Notes: generated by a model not told the origin, from the letters alone. 64,000 nt of DNA from Nostoc sp. 'Peltigera membranacea cyanobiont' 210A (GCF_002246015.1 NZ_NOLJ01000005.1:475522-539521); one strand, 5' to 3'; counted from the stretch's first letter, positions 35,721 to 45,293 are shown. Program-made: numbers and translations.

Positions 35721-36620
35721 ATGCCAAAGCCTCGTTTTTTTCGCTTCTTTCGCCACCTCAATTGGCGCACGATTAAAAAAACTTTTTCCAGAACAATTGA
35801 AAGGCGACTTTTGGGACTCGCCTCGGAAATCGCCTATAATGCAATGCTATCGCTGTTTCCAGCAATTCTCGCTATCATCACAGCCATTGGCTTATTGGCA
35901 GAATCTTTACAAAATACCTTTAAACAACTGGCGATACAACTAAGTCAAGTGCTACCCGAACAAGCCCTGGATCTGATTCGTGATTTTGCTACCACAGAAA
36001 TTACCAACTCCAAAAACAGGGGTTTGTTTTCTCTAAGCTTTGTATTAGCAATTTGGACTGCTTCGGGGGCGGTGAGTACGGCAATGACAGCCCTCGATCA
36101 AATCCATCAAATTCCTTCAGAAAACATCCGCCCTTTTTGGAAAGCCAAACTTGTCTCTCTGGGATTAACAGTCGGTACTATGTTGCTTTTAGTATTGGCT
36201 TCTTTCTCAGTGTTTACTAGCGACTGGCTTTTGGGAATAGTAGTGCGCGAAAATAGTTCTTTGATCTTTTTGTTGCATCTTTGGCTACTGTTACGCTGGC
36301 CTTTATCTTTAAGCATTGTTGCTGTCGCCTTTGGCTTTGTCTATCGCTATGGCCCAAGCAAGTGGAACTCAGGCACGCCAATGATGCCTGGAGCAATTTT
36401 AGCAGCTGTTTTTTGGGCAATGTTGTCTGCCCTATTTCGGCTGTATGTGGCGAATTTTGGCAATTATAATAAAGTATATGGTGCTGTAGGAGCTGTGATA
36501 GTTTTAATGCTCTGGCTGTCAATGAGTGCTGCTGTTCTGTTAATCGGCGATCAGTTGAACGTGACTGTCGGCGAAGATATGCGCTTAAAAGCCCAGACGC
36601 AATCGCAAGTCAAATATTAA
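35721..36620 (+). CDS. YihY/BrkB-family inner membrane protein
   Basis: A 299-residue membrane protein with six hydrophobic segments. The family motif region near the N-terminus (LASEIAYNAMLSLFPAILAI) and the C-terminal KVYGAVGAVIVLMLWLSMSA match YihY/virulence-factor BrkB. Older annotation as ribonuclease BN is wrong for this family; the function is unproven, perhaps lipid or envelope related. A DUF4112 gene and a hydrolase follow in the same direction. Confidence 0.9.
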   Translation: MPKPRFFRFFRHLNWRTIKKTFSRTIERRLLGLASEIAYNAMLSLFPAILAIITAIGLLAESLQNTFKQLAIQLSQVLPEQALDLIRDFATTEITNSKNRGLFSLSFVLAIWTASGAVSTAMTALDQIHQIPSENIRPFWKAKLVSLGLTVGTMLLLVLASFSVFTSDWLLGIVVRENSSLIFLLHLWLLLRWPLSLSIVAVAFGFVYRYGPSKWNSGTPMMPGAILAAVFWAMLSALFRLYVANFGNYNKVYGAVGAVIVLMLWLSMSAAVLLIGDQLNVTVGEDMRLKAQTQSQVKY

Positions 36621-36707
36621 TTCGTAAATCCCTGAGAAAATGATTGCAAAAGCTCAGTAGGGGAGTAAAATATCTAACGATTCAACACAAAGTTAGCGAT
36701 CGCCTCT

Positions 36708-37214
36708 ATGCCTGATTCTCCTCCTCGATTTTCGATGATTGAACCTGATGCCAAAGCACCCACCTTGAAGCGCCTGCGTCAGTTAAGTCGGCTGCTGGAT
36801 AATGTTATTACTATTCCTGGCACAAAGATTGGTTTTGGTTTAGATCCAATTTTAGGACTCATACCGATTGGTGGTGATTTTTTGGGAATAATGTTTTCTA
36901 GCTACATCATTCTAGAAGCAGCACGGCTAGGCGTATCTAGAGCCACTCTAGGTAAAATGGTTTTGAACGTAATCATTGATGGCTTGGTAGGCGCTGTCCC
37001 AGTTTTGGGAGACTTTTTTGATTTTGCCTGGAGAGCTAATACTAATAATATCAAGCTCTTGGAAGAATACTTAAAGTTTCCCAGCGAGCAAAAGAGTGCA
37101 GACAGGTGGTTTATCTTTGCCGTTTTGGTTGGACTGTTGTTAATCTCCATTGTCTTAGTAGCATTGCCCGTGATCCTAATTAGAATTTTGTGGAGCGTCT
37201 TTACAGGCGGTTAA
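36708..37214 (+). CDS. DUF4112 membrane protein
   Basis: A 168-residue protein. The core LSRLLDNVITIPGTKIGFGL, DPILGLIPIGGDF and VPVLGDFFDFAWRAN is typical of DUF4112, with paired Gly/Pro-rich hydrophobic segments and a C-terminal transmembrane helix (about 138-162). It ends 1 base before the hydrolase reading frame, so the two are very probably co-transcribed. Function unknown. Confidence 0.88.
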   Translation: MPDSPPRFSMIEPDAKAPTLKRLRQLSRLLDNVITIPGTKIGFGLDPILGLIPIGGDFLGIMFSSYIILEAARLGVSRATLGKMVLNVIIDGLVGAVPVLGDFFDFAWRANTNNIKLLEEYLKFPSEQKSADRWFIFAVLVGLLLISIVLVALPVILIRILWSVFTGG

Positions 37215-37233
37215 ATTGTTTATTAATAAAAGA

Positions 37234-38166
37234 ATGAAAGATTGGTGGCAAGCTACTTTTCCCAAAGGTCGGCAAAGTCTAGTTATTACTGATGCTAAAG
37301 GGTATCCTGTACAAATTGCTTATGGCGAAAGAGGTAGAGGTAAACCGCTAATTTTATTACATGGTATGGGGAGTTGGAGCTACAATTGGCGCCACAGCGT
37401 AGCAGCATTATCTAAATATTACCGAGTAATTTGTTTTGATGCTAAAGGTTTTGGTTTTTCCGAAAAACCATTGTCTCGTAAAGAACACAACGGTCATCAA
37501 GTTATTGAGTTTCAAAGAATTATTCAGGCATTATGTGATGAACCCGCAGTGATTGTGGCAGAATCTCTGGGGGGATTAGTTGCCCTTGCTCTTGCTCAAG
37601 AAAACCCACAGTTAATCGGACGGCTTATAGTAGTAAACGTACCTGTTTTTGCCGAACAGCTACCCCATTGGTCTATGTGGTTGCTTGCCAAAACGCCCTT
37701 AGAAATAATGCAAACAATTGACTCCTTACGTCTGGCATATTTGTTTGCACCTTTATTTAGAGAAGTTATGGCAATAGAAAGACGTGGGGTATTATTCGAT
37801 CCCTCCATTTTGACGCAGGAAGATATCTATTGGATAACTTACCCGTTTACTGAATTGCCTGGTACGATCGCAAAAGTTGCCGAAGAGTTACAAATCGCCG
37901 CGCGAGAAATTGAGAATTGGCAAGCAAATAAGCCAAATATGCTCACCAAAATTCAAAATAACCTGAGTGCAATTAAATGTCCTACACTAGTTTTGTGGGG
38001 TGAGCAAGATAGTTGGTTTCCTGCTAGTCATGGTAGAAAATTACATCAACATATCCCCAATTCCAAATTACAGATTTTATCTAACTGTTGTCATGATGCC
38101 TCAACTGGTGCTTCTGAGGTGTTGAATAAAACGATTCTTGAGTTTTTACAAGATACTAACTTTTAA
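37234..38166 (+). CDS. alpha/beta hydrolase
   Basis: I prefer the ATG at 37234 (MKDWWQATFPKG); an in-frame TTG at 37216 would add six residues. The 310-residue product has the alpha/beta-hydrolase oxyanion block LLHGMGSWSYNWR, nucleophile Ser in VAESLGGLVAL, Asp in LWGEQDSWF and His in SNCCHDAS. The substrate cannot be read from sequence. It follows the DUF4112 gene almost directly, which suggests an operon. Confidence 0.86.
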   Translation: MKDWWQATFPKGRQSLVITDAKGYPVQIAYGERGRGKPLILLHGMGSWSYNWRHSVAALSKYYRVICFDAKGFGFSEKPLSRKEHNGHQVIEFQRIIQALCDEPAVIVAESLGGLVALALAQENPQLIGRLIVVNVPVFAEQLPHWSMWLLAKTPLEIMQTIDSLRLAYLFAPLFREVMAIERRGVLFDPSILTQEDIYWITYPFTELPGTIAKVAEELQIAAREIENWQANKPNMLTKIQNNLSAIKCPTLVLWGEQDSWFPASHGRKLHQHIPNSKLQILSNCCHDASTGASEVLNKTILEFLQDTNF

Positions 38167-38254
38167 AGAAGAATTCGTATTTTAATGGAAATATCCCAAA
38201 TATACCAAAACACTTCACAATGACGTGCGAGTGTTTCAACAATAATTACGAATT

Positions 38255-38350
38255 ACGTTAGCGTAGCGGTAGCGAGTCCGCGTACTCTTTCAGAGAAGCA
38301 AGCTACGCTTTTAGCGTCTGTCTGCGACACGCTGCGCGAACGTAGAGAGC
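38255..38350. repeat. short dispersed repeats (TAGCGTAGCGG / CTGCGCGAACG type)
   Basis: A block of GCGTAGCGGTAGCGAGTCCG, AGAGAAGCAAGCTACGC and GCGACACGCTGCGCGAACG units, flanked on both sides by ATTACGAATTA. Noncoding, in the 38167-39162 gap. Confidence 0.55.
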
Positions 38351-38426
38351 GTCATTACGAATTACGAATTAGATAAAAAGAGAGTGGGAGGAAGCATATC
38401 AGTCAGCTTTCAAACTCCCACTCTAC

Positions 38427-38540
38427 CATTTGCTGCTGAAGCGAACAGGAATGTATACAGACGTTACCCGTTACTTGGGGGCTAATGCGTAGTTTAACAA
38501 CAACGCCTGCACGTATTTAATATTCCTGTTGCAGCAAATG
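38427..38540. repeat. long hairpin, MITE-like or structured RNA
   Basis: CATTTGCTGC (38427-38436) pairs with GCAGCAAATG (38531-38540). After a 7-nt bulge AACAGGAAT (38444-38452) pairs with ATTCCTGTT (38522-38530). The 69-nt interior can fold further (GCGT..ACGC). It resembles the 2424-2546 rod in size but not in sequence, and has no T run. Origin unknown. Confidence 0.5.
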
Positions 38541-38559
38541 CCAAACCTGATTATTGAAT

Positions 38560-38784
38560 TTATTTACTGAGATAAATACTCGGCAAATAATTGTTAGAGA
38601 TAGCTTTTTGTTTTTGGAACCCACTTAGTAAATAGTGTTTTACAAAAGGAATTTGCTTAGGTAGTAGCCCCTGATAATCAAACCCTTGAAGTCGTTTATC
38701 TTCATACAATTTAACTTGAATAATCAAAAGCTGGTTGCCATTTTGGCAAGTTTTTAAATTTCCTAATTGCTCATATCTAACTTT
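38560..38784 (-). pseudogene. 3' fragment of an unknown gene
   Basis: A 74-codon open frame with no usable start codon reads as protein-like (RYEQLGNLKTCQNGNQLLII, then QVKLYEDKRLQGFDYQGLLP, then PFVKHYLLSGFQKQK) and ends at TAA 38560-38562. The frame is closed upstream by TAA at 38785-38787. It looks like the C-terminal end of a lost gene. I do not recognise the family. Confidence 0.4.
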
Positions 38785-38957
38785 TTAAAAGCGGTTTAAC
38801 CGCTATATATAGCAATCCGATTTGATTTCTGAATCACTCGTAGAGGTAAGGGACTGGGGACTGGGGACTGGGAAGAAGGAATAAAGGTGTACTGAGTTTT
38901 GTTCAAAAATCAAATATGAGTCCTATAGCAAATAAATTATTCGTACATATAGCGGTT

Positions 38958-39022
38958 CTCGTTTAAGTAGGGGCACGTTGTCGGAGACTGGAAACGAGAT
39001 TTTTGGCATACTGTGCCCCTAC
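38958..39022. repeat. interleaved inverted repeats (possible pseudoknot)
   Basis: CTCGTTT (38958-38964) pairs with AAACGAG (38992-38998), and GTAGGGGCAC (38967-38976) pairs with GTGCCCCTAC (39013-39022). The two pairs interleave rather than nest. The GTAGGGGCAC arm resembles dispersed Nostocales hairpins. Directly upstream (about 38840-38875) are GGGGACTGG direct repeats. Confidence 0.45.
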
Positions 39023-39071
39023 ACCTTGCGATATAACGTCGTACCACATCTGAATGGAAAACCCCATAACA

Positions 39072-39105
39072 AGATTCCCGACTTCTTAGAGAAAGTCGGG
39101 AATCT
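39072..39105. terminator. 13-bp hairpin between the repeat region and a small membrane gene
   Basis: AGATTCCCGACTT (39072-39084) and AAGTCGGGAATCT (39093-39105) form a perfect stem with an 8-nt loop, downstream of the minus-strand gene ending at 39163. No strong T run follows. The motif is a frequent dispersed hairpin, so its terminator role is uncertain. Confidence 0.4.
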
Positions 39106-39162
39106 AAGCCAAGTTAATTGGCAAAAAGTGTTAATTTAACGGGGTTTTACTTTACAGTAGTA

Positions 39163-39813
39163 TTAATACTGGCGTAAAATAGCAGACAATGAACTATTTT
39201 TACGAAGATCCATCAAGTCTGCTAAGGGTTCTGTGCGCGTATCCAGGTGGTGCTTGTGTTCTGCTGGGAGAACAGTTACCAGATGCTTTGTTTTAGGTTG
39301 CATCTGCATAAGGGGCATTAGTTGTGGCTGTGGCACAAAAATTGGCTGACTCTTGGGAAGATTTGGTTCCAATTTTTGGTGATGCTTCTGTGCCAAGCGT
39401 ACCTGATGGCGATTAACCTGTTTTTGAACTTTTTGCGGTTGCTTGGTGCGGTTAAGCACTCGGAAAATCAGCAAGGAACCACCACCACAGCTGAGAACGA
39501 TCGCAGCAATCATCCATAAAGGTGTAGGATTGCTATTCTCAGAGGGCGGACTGATTGGTTCTTCAACTATAACTGGGATTTTTTCTGGTTCTTCTTGTGG
39601 CACGGAGCCAGCATTACCTAAGCTATATAAGGCAAAGGTGCCACCTCCCAGAAACATGGCTAAACACCCGGTTAACAATAGCCAAGGATGATGTGCAACC
39701 AGATATATCAGAACATTCGAGCTGTTTCTTAGTCTCGATTTCCTGTTTGTCAGCTCTGGAGTAGCCCTTTTTAATTGGGTTCGCTCGCGCTGTACACTCT
39801 GACTTTTTTCCAT
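39163..39813 (-). CDS. membrane protein of unknown function with two transmembrane segments
   Basis: A 216-residue protein with a basic N-terminus, transmembrane segments at about 43-66 (WLLLTGCLAMFLGGGTFALY) and 98-120 (PLWMIAAIVLSCGGGSLLIF), an acidic Pro-rich loop between them and a His/Gln/Lys-rich C-terminal tail (KHHQKLEPN, PQPQLMPLMQMQP). The tail probably faces the cytoplasm. No family recognised. It lies downstream of ddl on the same strand, separated by 200 bases. Confidence 0.6.
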   Translation of the reverse strand: MEKSQSVQRERTQLKRATPELTNRKSRLRNSSNVLIYLVAHHPWLLLTGCLAMFLGGGTFALYSLGNAGSVPQEEPEKIPVIVEEPISPPSENSNPTPLWMIAAIVLSCGGGSLLIFRVLNRTKQPQKVQKQVNRHQVRLAQKHHQKLEPNLPKSQPIFVPQPQLMPLMQMQPKTKHLVTVLPAEHKHHLDTRTEPLADLMDLRKNSSLSAILRQY

Positions 39814-40013
39814 GATTACTTTCAGATTTGTACCCCTCTAGTCAATAAATTGTACTTGAGGAGTCAAGCATCAGGTATCCGTAACAAAGTTCAGATTTTA
39901 GTAGCTTTTTTGTAAAACATAAGCTACAAAATCTGGCTAAATTTTGCCAAAGTTCTGTATTTATTGTGACTTTTTGCCGTAATAATCGGAAATCAGTTTG
40001 CTTATTTATTCTG

Positions 40014-41114
40014 TCAGCTAGGAGAATGCCTTTCAAGAGCAAGTTGAATTAACCGATCGACTAATTCTGGAAAGGAGACTCCACTATGGGCCCACAGTTG
40101 GGGATACATACTTGTCGCAGTAAAGCCTGGTAACGTATTGATTTCGTTAATAAATACTTCTTGTGTTGCTTCCACATAGAAAAAATCTACCCTTGCTAAC
40201 CCAGCAGCGTCAACAGCGGCAAAAGCTTGTAAAGCCATGTCCTGAATTTGACGAGCGATCGCATCTGGAAGCTGGGCGGGGATCAGTAAATCTGTCCGAC
40301 CCTCAGTATATTTAGTTTCATAATCATAAAAATCGCTGTCATAAGTAATCTCTCCAATGACAGAGGCTTGGGGTTGATCATTACCTAAAACGGCACACTC
40401 AACTTCTCTGGCGACTACTCCAGCTTCTACAACTAATCGGCGATCGTAACTGGCAGCACTATCTAAGGCGGCTTCTAATTCTGGGCGCGATCGCACTTTG
40501 GCAATACCCACTGATGAACCCAAATTAGCTGGCTTGACAAAAGCTGGATAACCTAATGTTGCCTCAATTTCATCACACAGTTTCGGAAATACGCACGGAT
40601 TAGACCAAACTTGCGCTCTAGTTACCGCTTTATATTTTACCTGTGGTAATCCCGCTTGCTCAAAGGCAATTTTCATGGCAATTTTATCCATCCCCATTGC
40701 CGAACCTAACACCCCAGAACCGACAAAGGGGACTTGCATCAAAGTCAGTAACCCTTGAATTGTCCCGTCTTCACCGTTGGGGCCGTGGAGGATGGGAAAC
40801 CAAACATCTACTTGGGCAACTTGAGAGGGAGATTGCCACTTGCTCAGAGTTTGGGCTTGAGGGTTGGATGTCAGATTCCCAACAGATGTTGATTCTGCCG
40901 ATTCCAGTAGCGGACTGCCAGTCGCTAAAACCTTTTGGGGTGCTTCTCCTGCCAGCCAGCGGCCATCTTTTTGGATGTAAAAAGGCAATATTTCGTACTT
41001 ACTAGCATTTTCTCCTGCACTCAAGGCGTTAGCGATCGCCCCTGCTGATTTGATCGAAACTTCATGTTCTCCCGAACGACCGCCAAACAGTAAACCCACC
41101 CGCAGCTTAGTCAT
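40014..41114 (-). CDS. ddl: D-alanine--D-alanine ligase
   Basis: ATP-dependent ligation of two D-alanines for the peptidoglycan stem peptide. I choose the ATG at 41114 ([20 protein letters not shown]) because GGAGGA lies just upstream; an ATG at 41138 would add eight residues. The 366-residue product has the family signature [15 protein letters not shown]-grasp residues in [13 protein letters not shown], and the metal/substrate block [12 protein letters not shown]. The C-terminus contains [10 protein letters not shown]. Not in an obvious operon. Confidence 0.95.
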   Translation of the reverse strand: MTKLRVGLLFGGRSGEHEVSIKSAGAIANALSAGENASKYEILPFYIQKDGRWLAGEAPQKVLATGSPLLESAESTSVGNLTSNPQAQTLSKWQSPSQVAQVDVWFPILHGPNGEDGTIQGLLTLMQVPFVGSGVLGSAMGMDKIAMKIAFEQAGLPQVKYKAVTRAQVWSNPCVFPKLCDEIEATLGYPAFVKPANLGSSVGIAKVRSRPELEAALDSAASYDRRLVVEAGVVAREVECAVLGNDQPQASVIGEITYDSDFYDYETKYTEGRTDLLIPAQLPDAIARQIQDMALQAFAAVDAAGLARVDFFYVEATQEVFINEINTLPGFTATSMYPQLWAHSGVSFPELVDRLIQLALERHSPS

Positions 41115-41197
41115 TTTCGGTTCCTCCACACTTCTCAAGCAGATAGCGTATCACAACCTACAAAAATTGCCATATTTTTCTATCTTCTTTTATCAAG

Positions 41198-41424
41198 GAA
41201 GGCAGGAGGCAGTGTTTCGACTACGCTCAACAACCGGGCAGTTCTTGCTAGAGGGAAACTGCCCTCTCTCAAGTACCGCGATCCTCTGGGGTTTAAGACC
41301 CCTCCCCTACTGTTGCGTTAGCTTCCCGCAGGGTACGAGAGTTCAGGGCTGCTAAATCTAAATCAGTCGGGGTCGAATCCTCTACTGATTTACTCCTTCT
41401 GCCTTCTGCCTCCTGCCTCCTTCA
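41198..41424. repeat. inverted GGCAGGAGGCAG / CTGCCTCCTGCC blocks
   Basis: GGAAGGCAGGAGGCAG (about 41198-41213) opposes CTGCCTCCTGCCTCC (about 41407-41422) across short repeats such as GACTACGCTCAAC and GGGCAGTTCTTGC...GAAACTGCCC. It lies in the 41115-41870 gap. The rest of the gap (41500-41870) is very AT-rich and holds no gene; it should carry the promoter of the FkbM gene. Confidence 0.45.
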
Positions 41425-41870
41425 GGAAGTCAGTTCTTGCTGTTCGCGCAGCGTGTCGTAGACAGGGCAGTTCGAGCTTACGGAAAATTCCCTCAGTACT
41501 AATAAAAATTACTTATGTATTATCAGCACAAACTGGTATCACATAATGCTTTTTAACACAATAAATAAGTGCGTTTTTGAATACAACACAATGCATTTGT
41601 ATTAATAAATCAATAAAATTTCATTAAATATTACATCTGTAATCAGCAAACAAAATTTTCTTTATCAAAGAAAAAACTTTAGTTTATATTAATTTTGCTT
41701 CTTATTATATTTTTCTATAAATTACATCTTTAAAATTTGTAAAGTAAGTTTATCTGGATTGGGAATAGTGGTAAACATGAATACTAGTGTTTGACTAAGC
41801 CACATCGAAAGGGTTAGTAACGCGAAGTGGAACTCAAAATAAATACAGTCAGCAAAAAATAAGAAAGTTT

Positions 41871-42686
41871 ATGAAACCATATAAGCCAAGCATAATCAAT
41901 AAAACAGCGAAAGTTTTAGCACGTCCACTAAGTATGCTAGTTGCTAATTCTAGAACTGAAAGTGTTGCTAGATTAGCGGAGGCTTACTGGTGTGTTCTAC
42001 TAGGCAAAGGGAGTGGATCTGGTTGGGCTTTTGACACTGAGATAAATGCAGCGAAGAATGCAATCAAAACTTCTTCACCAATCTTATTCGATGTAGGTGC
42101 AAACATTGGTGAATGGTCGTTCCAGCTTAACAAGCTTTTCCCCCAAGCACAGATTTTCATGTTTGAGCCTCTGCCTAATTGTCAGCAGATAATTAAAACC
42201 AAAAATATCACTAATTCCTTACTTATTCCTTGCGCTGTAAGTTCTAGCAAAGGATTAGTAAGACTACATACACCTAGTGAAACGTCTCCAATTGCGTCAC
42301 TACATCAAAGGTATGACTCTTATTCACAAGATAGGGAGTTTACCACTATTGAAGTTAATACTATTACTATCGATGACATTATTGAAGAGTACAAAGTAGA
42401 ACGTGTTGATTTCATGAAAATGGATATTGAAGGACACGAATTGGAGGCACTCCAAGGCGCCAAAAAGAGTTTAAAGAACAAAGTAATCAGGGCGCTCACA
42501 TTTGAGTTTGGTATAGGAAATATTAATTCTCGAACATACTTTCGGGATTTCTATGAATTATTAAGTTCTTTGGATTATCAGATATATCGCATCCTACCTT
42601 CATCACAATTAATGCATATCAAAGAGTATTACGAAGATTGTGAATATTTTAGAGGAGCGACCAACTACGTAGCAATTGTTACTTAG
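41871..42686 (+). CDS. FkbM-family methyltransferase
   Basis: SAM-dependent methyltransferase of 271 residues. The SAM-binding motif is ILFDVGANIGEWS (about 71-83), followed by FMFEPLP. The family signature VDFMKMDIEGHELEALQGA lies at about 180-198. FkbM members O-methylate sugars or natural products; the acceptor here is unknown. It is flanked by unrelated genes and an AT-rich leader, so it may be an acquired single gene. Confidence 0.9.
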   Translation: MKPYKPSIINKTAKVLARPLSMLVANSRTESVARLAEAYWCVLLGKGSGSGWAFDTEINAAKNAIKTSSPILFDVGANIGEWSFQLNKLFPQAQIFMFEPLPNCQQIIKTKNITNSLLIPCAVSSSKGLVRLHTPSETSPIASLHQRYDSYSQDREFTTIEVNTITIDDIIEEYKVERVDFMKMDIEGHELEALQGAKKSLKNKVIRALTFEFGIGNINSRTYFRDFYELLSSLDYQIYRILPSSQLMHIKEYYEDCEYFRGATNYVAIVT

Positions 42687-42861
42687 TCTTTTTCTCTGGA
42701 GGTTTCTTGAAATCGTTGCGATTCAATCATCATATTTCCTGCCTTTTGCCTGTAATTAAAACAATCGTGTTGTCAGCTACAGTAATATTCCAGGAGAATG
42801 GGCAACAATATTGATAACTAACTAGAAATGCAGCCCAACCTGTAAAAGATGCTGCCGTTTC

Positions 42862-44553
42862 ATGAAACCCAGAATTATTGTTTGTGGCTTAGGACGTACC
42901 GGATATAAAACCTTTCGTCTGCTGAGACATCAGGGAGCCTTCGTTGTTGGCATTCATCACCAATCTATCCCTGGCGAAACAGCAGGAGATGTGATTGTTG
43001 GAGATTTACAAGCAGCTTCTACCCTGACAGCAGCAGGCATTCAACAGGCGCACACTTTAGTCATCGCTGGATCTAAAGATGCTCTGAATTTATCTATTAT
43101 GATGCAAGCGCGAGTGCTGAATCCCCAAATTCGGATTATCAACCGTTTTTATAATACAAATTTAGGAGAGCGCCTAGATCAAAGTTTGCCAGATCATTTG
43201 AGTATGAGTGTTGTCGGATTAGCAGCACCCGTATTCACCTTTGCAGCAATGGGAAATCGAGCGATCGGACAAATCAAATTATTTCAGCAAACTTGGCCAA
43301 TTCATGAAGAATACATTCATGAAAACCACTTCTGGAATGGTCTAAAGCTGAGTGAATTGTGGGAAGATCGATCGCGGATGCTGATTTATTACTTGCCAGT
43401 AGAAGGTGAGATGGATTTGGTGTCAGGTGTAATATCTGGACAAGAGATCAAGGTGGGCGATCGCTTAATTATTGGTACACAACCCCGCATCCGTTCCCCC
43501 CGCAGATCATTAATTAGAAAACTGCTGAAAGTTTTGACTAATTTTAGGCAGTTTCAGGAACACGGGCGATCTGTAGTACTGGGTGCTATTGCACTATTGA
43601 CAGTTATTGCGATCGCTACATTCACCTATATGTCGGCTGAGTTGAGTTTGTCTCCTGTCGATGCTCTATATTTTTCTGTAGGCATGATTACAGGAGCGGG
43701 TGGTAATGACAAAGTAGTAGAAAATGCTCCTAACAGTATTAAGTTATTTACTGTTGTGATGATGCTGATTGGAGCAGTGGTGATTGGTATTTGGTATGCC
43801 ATGCTCACCGATTTTGTCTTAGGAAGCCGCTTTAAGCAATTTTGGGATGCAGCCCGAATTCCCCAGCGATCGCACTACATTGTCTGTGGCTTGAGTGGTA
43901 TTGGGGTAAGAATTGTCCAGCAACTCCACGCCAGCGGACATGAAGTTGTAGTAGTTGAACCCGACTCTAACAATAAATATATCAACACCGCCCGCGAACT
44001 TGGTATCCCCGTCATTCAGGGCGATGCCAGCTTCCGTACAATACTCAAAGCCAGCAATATAGACTCTGCTGCCGCAGTGATTACTGTTACTAGCAATGAT
44101 GCTACGAATCTCGAAATTGCCCTCAAAGCCAAAGGTTTAACACCCAGCATTCCGGTGATTGTTCATTATGCCGATCCTGATTTTGCTGGGATAGCGCAAC
44201 AGCTATTTGGCTTCGAGGCCGTACTGAGTCCGGCGGAACTAGCAGCCCCAGCTTTTGCCGCCGCTGCACTAGGGGGACGTATTCTGGGCAATGGCATCAC
44301 AGCCGATAGTCTTTGGGTAGCTTTTGCGACTGTGATTACAACTTCACACGTCTTTTGCGGTCAATGGGTGAAAGATGTAGCGATGTCTGCTGATTGTGTA
44401 CCTTTATACGTAGAAACAAATCACCAAACTCTTCATGGTTGGGATTTACTAGAAACTAATCTCAGTGATGGTGATGTTTTATATATGACAATGCCAGCGA
44501 CGCGGCTATATCAATTGTGGCGGGGCGAGCAAGTTTGCGAATCACACGCTTAA
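42862..44553 (+). CDS. potassium-channel-like protein with two TrkA-N (NAD-binding) domains and altered filter
   Basis: A 563-residue protein. The first RCK/TrkA-N domain is at about 1-130 (IIVCGLGRTGYKTFRLL), with a TrkA-C-like part to about 208. Transmembrane helices lie at about 237-257 and 294-317 around a pore loop, and a second TrkA-N domain (about 337-470; YIVCGLSGIGVRIVQQLH) follows. In K+ channels the loop carries TVGYGD; here residues 275-283 read MITGAGGND, so the usual selectivity filter is missing. It may be a K+-sensing regulator or an unselective channel. The reading frame is otherwise intact. Confidence 0.82.
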   Translation: MKPRIIVCGLGRTGYKTFRLLRHQGAFVVGIHHQSIPGETAGDVIVGDLQAASTLTAAGIQQAHTLVIAGSKDALNLSIMMQARVLNPQIRIINRFYNTNLGERLDQSLPDHLSMSVVGLAAPVFTFAAMGNRAIGQIKLFQQTWPIHEEYIHENHFWNGLKLSELWEDRSRMLIYYLPVEGEMDLVSGVISGQEIKVGDRLIIGTQPRIRSPRRSLIRKLLKVLTNFRQFQEHGRSVVLGAIALLTVIAIATFTYMSAELSLSPVDALYFSVGMITGAGGNDKVVENAPNSIKLFTVVMMLIGAVVIGIWYAMLTDFVLGSRFKQFWDAARIPQRSHYIVCGLSGIGVRIVQQLHASGHEVVVVEPDSNNKYINTARELGIPVIQGDASFRTILKASNIDSAAAVITVTSNDATNLEIALKAKGLTPSIPVIVHYADPDFAGIAQQLFGFEAVLSPAELAAPAFAAAALGGRILGNGITADSLWVAFATVITTSHVFCGQWVKDVAMSADCVPLYVETNHQTLHGWDLLETNLSDGDVLYMTMPATRLYQLWRGEQVCESHA

Positions 44554-44593
44554 ATAATTCGTAATTAATATACTACTTCCCACTCCCCATTCC

Positions 44594-44749
44594 CAATACT
44601 GTTCGGTTCATGCAAGAGACGCGATGAATCGCCGTCTCTACAATAACCAGTCTTTTGTAGAGACGGCGATTTATCGCGTCTTTGTGATGATTTATCGTAT
44701 CTTTAGCGATCTAAAATTTTCATCAAAAAACCTTAACTGAACCGTATTG
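44594..44749. repeat. MITE-like element with CAATAC..GGTT ends
   Basis: Ends CAATACTGTTCGGTT (44594-44608) and AACTGAACCGTATTG (44735-44749) match as inverted repeats at 13 of 15 positions. An inner hairpin pairs AGACGCGATGAATCGCCGTC with GACGGCGATTTATCGCGTCT. TTCC on both sides may be a target duplication. No ORF. It lies between the channel-like gene and def. Confidence 0.65.
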
Positions 44750-44762
44750 TTCCCACTCCCAT

Positions 44763-45293
44763 TTATTTGTTAACTACTCGTTGTTGGTATTCCTGCTCAG
44801 TAATCATATCGAGAGTGTTCTCTAGGCGATCGACAAATACGATCCCGTCGAGATGATCGTATTCGTGTTGAAAAATCCGAGCGATAAAATCGGTTAATTT
44901 TTGTTTTTGTAAGTTGCCTTGAGAGTCAGTGTATTCCACCTCAATAGATTTATACCGAGGAACTAATCCCCTAATTCCTGGAACACTTAAACAACCTTCC
45001 CAATCTTTGACAACTTCAGTTGAATGAGCAATGATTTGGGGATTAATCATGGCGGTAGGTTCCATTTCCAGGGCGTTGGGATACCTGGCATTAGGACGGG
45101 AAGCCACAATAAATAAACGATAGGATTGTGCTACTTGAGGCGCAGCAATTCCCACGCCGTTAGCCTTGGCAACAGTGGCGATTAAGTCCTCAATTAATTT
45201 TTGGATCTGCTCATCTTGAATATTCTCAACCCAAGCAGCTTTTTGGCGCAATGTTGGATTGCCTAATTGAATTATTGGCGCTAATTCAGTCAT
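44763..45293 (-). CDS. def: peptide deformylase
   Basis: Metalloenzyme that removes the N-formyl group from nascent proteins. The 176-residue product has all three motifs: GVGIAAPQV (47-55), EGCLSVPG with the metal-binding Cys, and QHEYDHLDG with the two metal-binding His and the catalytic Glu. The standard length supports the ATG used. It sits between a MITE-like element and the HtrA gene, with AGTAGGG tandem repeats in the upstream gap. Confidence 0.96.
   Translation of the reverse strand: MTELAPIIQLGNPTLRQKAAWVENIQDEQIQKLIEDLIATVAKANGVGIAAPQVAQSYRLFIVASRPNARYPNALEMEPTAMINPQIIAHSTEVVKDWEGCLSVPGIRGLVPRYKSIEVEYTDSQGNLQKQKLTDFIARIFQHEYDHLDGIVFVDRLENTLDMITEQEYQQRVVNK

Noticed and set aside
39842-40042. 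66-codon minus-strand ORF overlapping the ddl end
   Set aside because: It overlaps the ddl 3' end and has no ribosome-binding site or motif.
41340-41400. tRNA-like GGTCGAATCCTCTAC string
   Set aside because: No acceptor, D or anticodon stems can be built around it.
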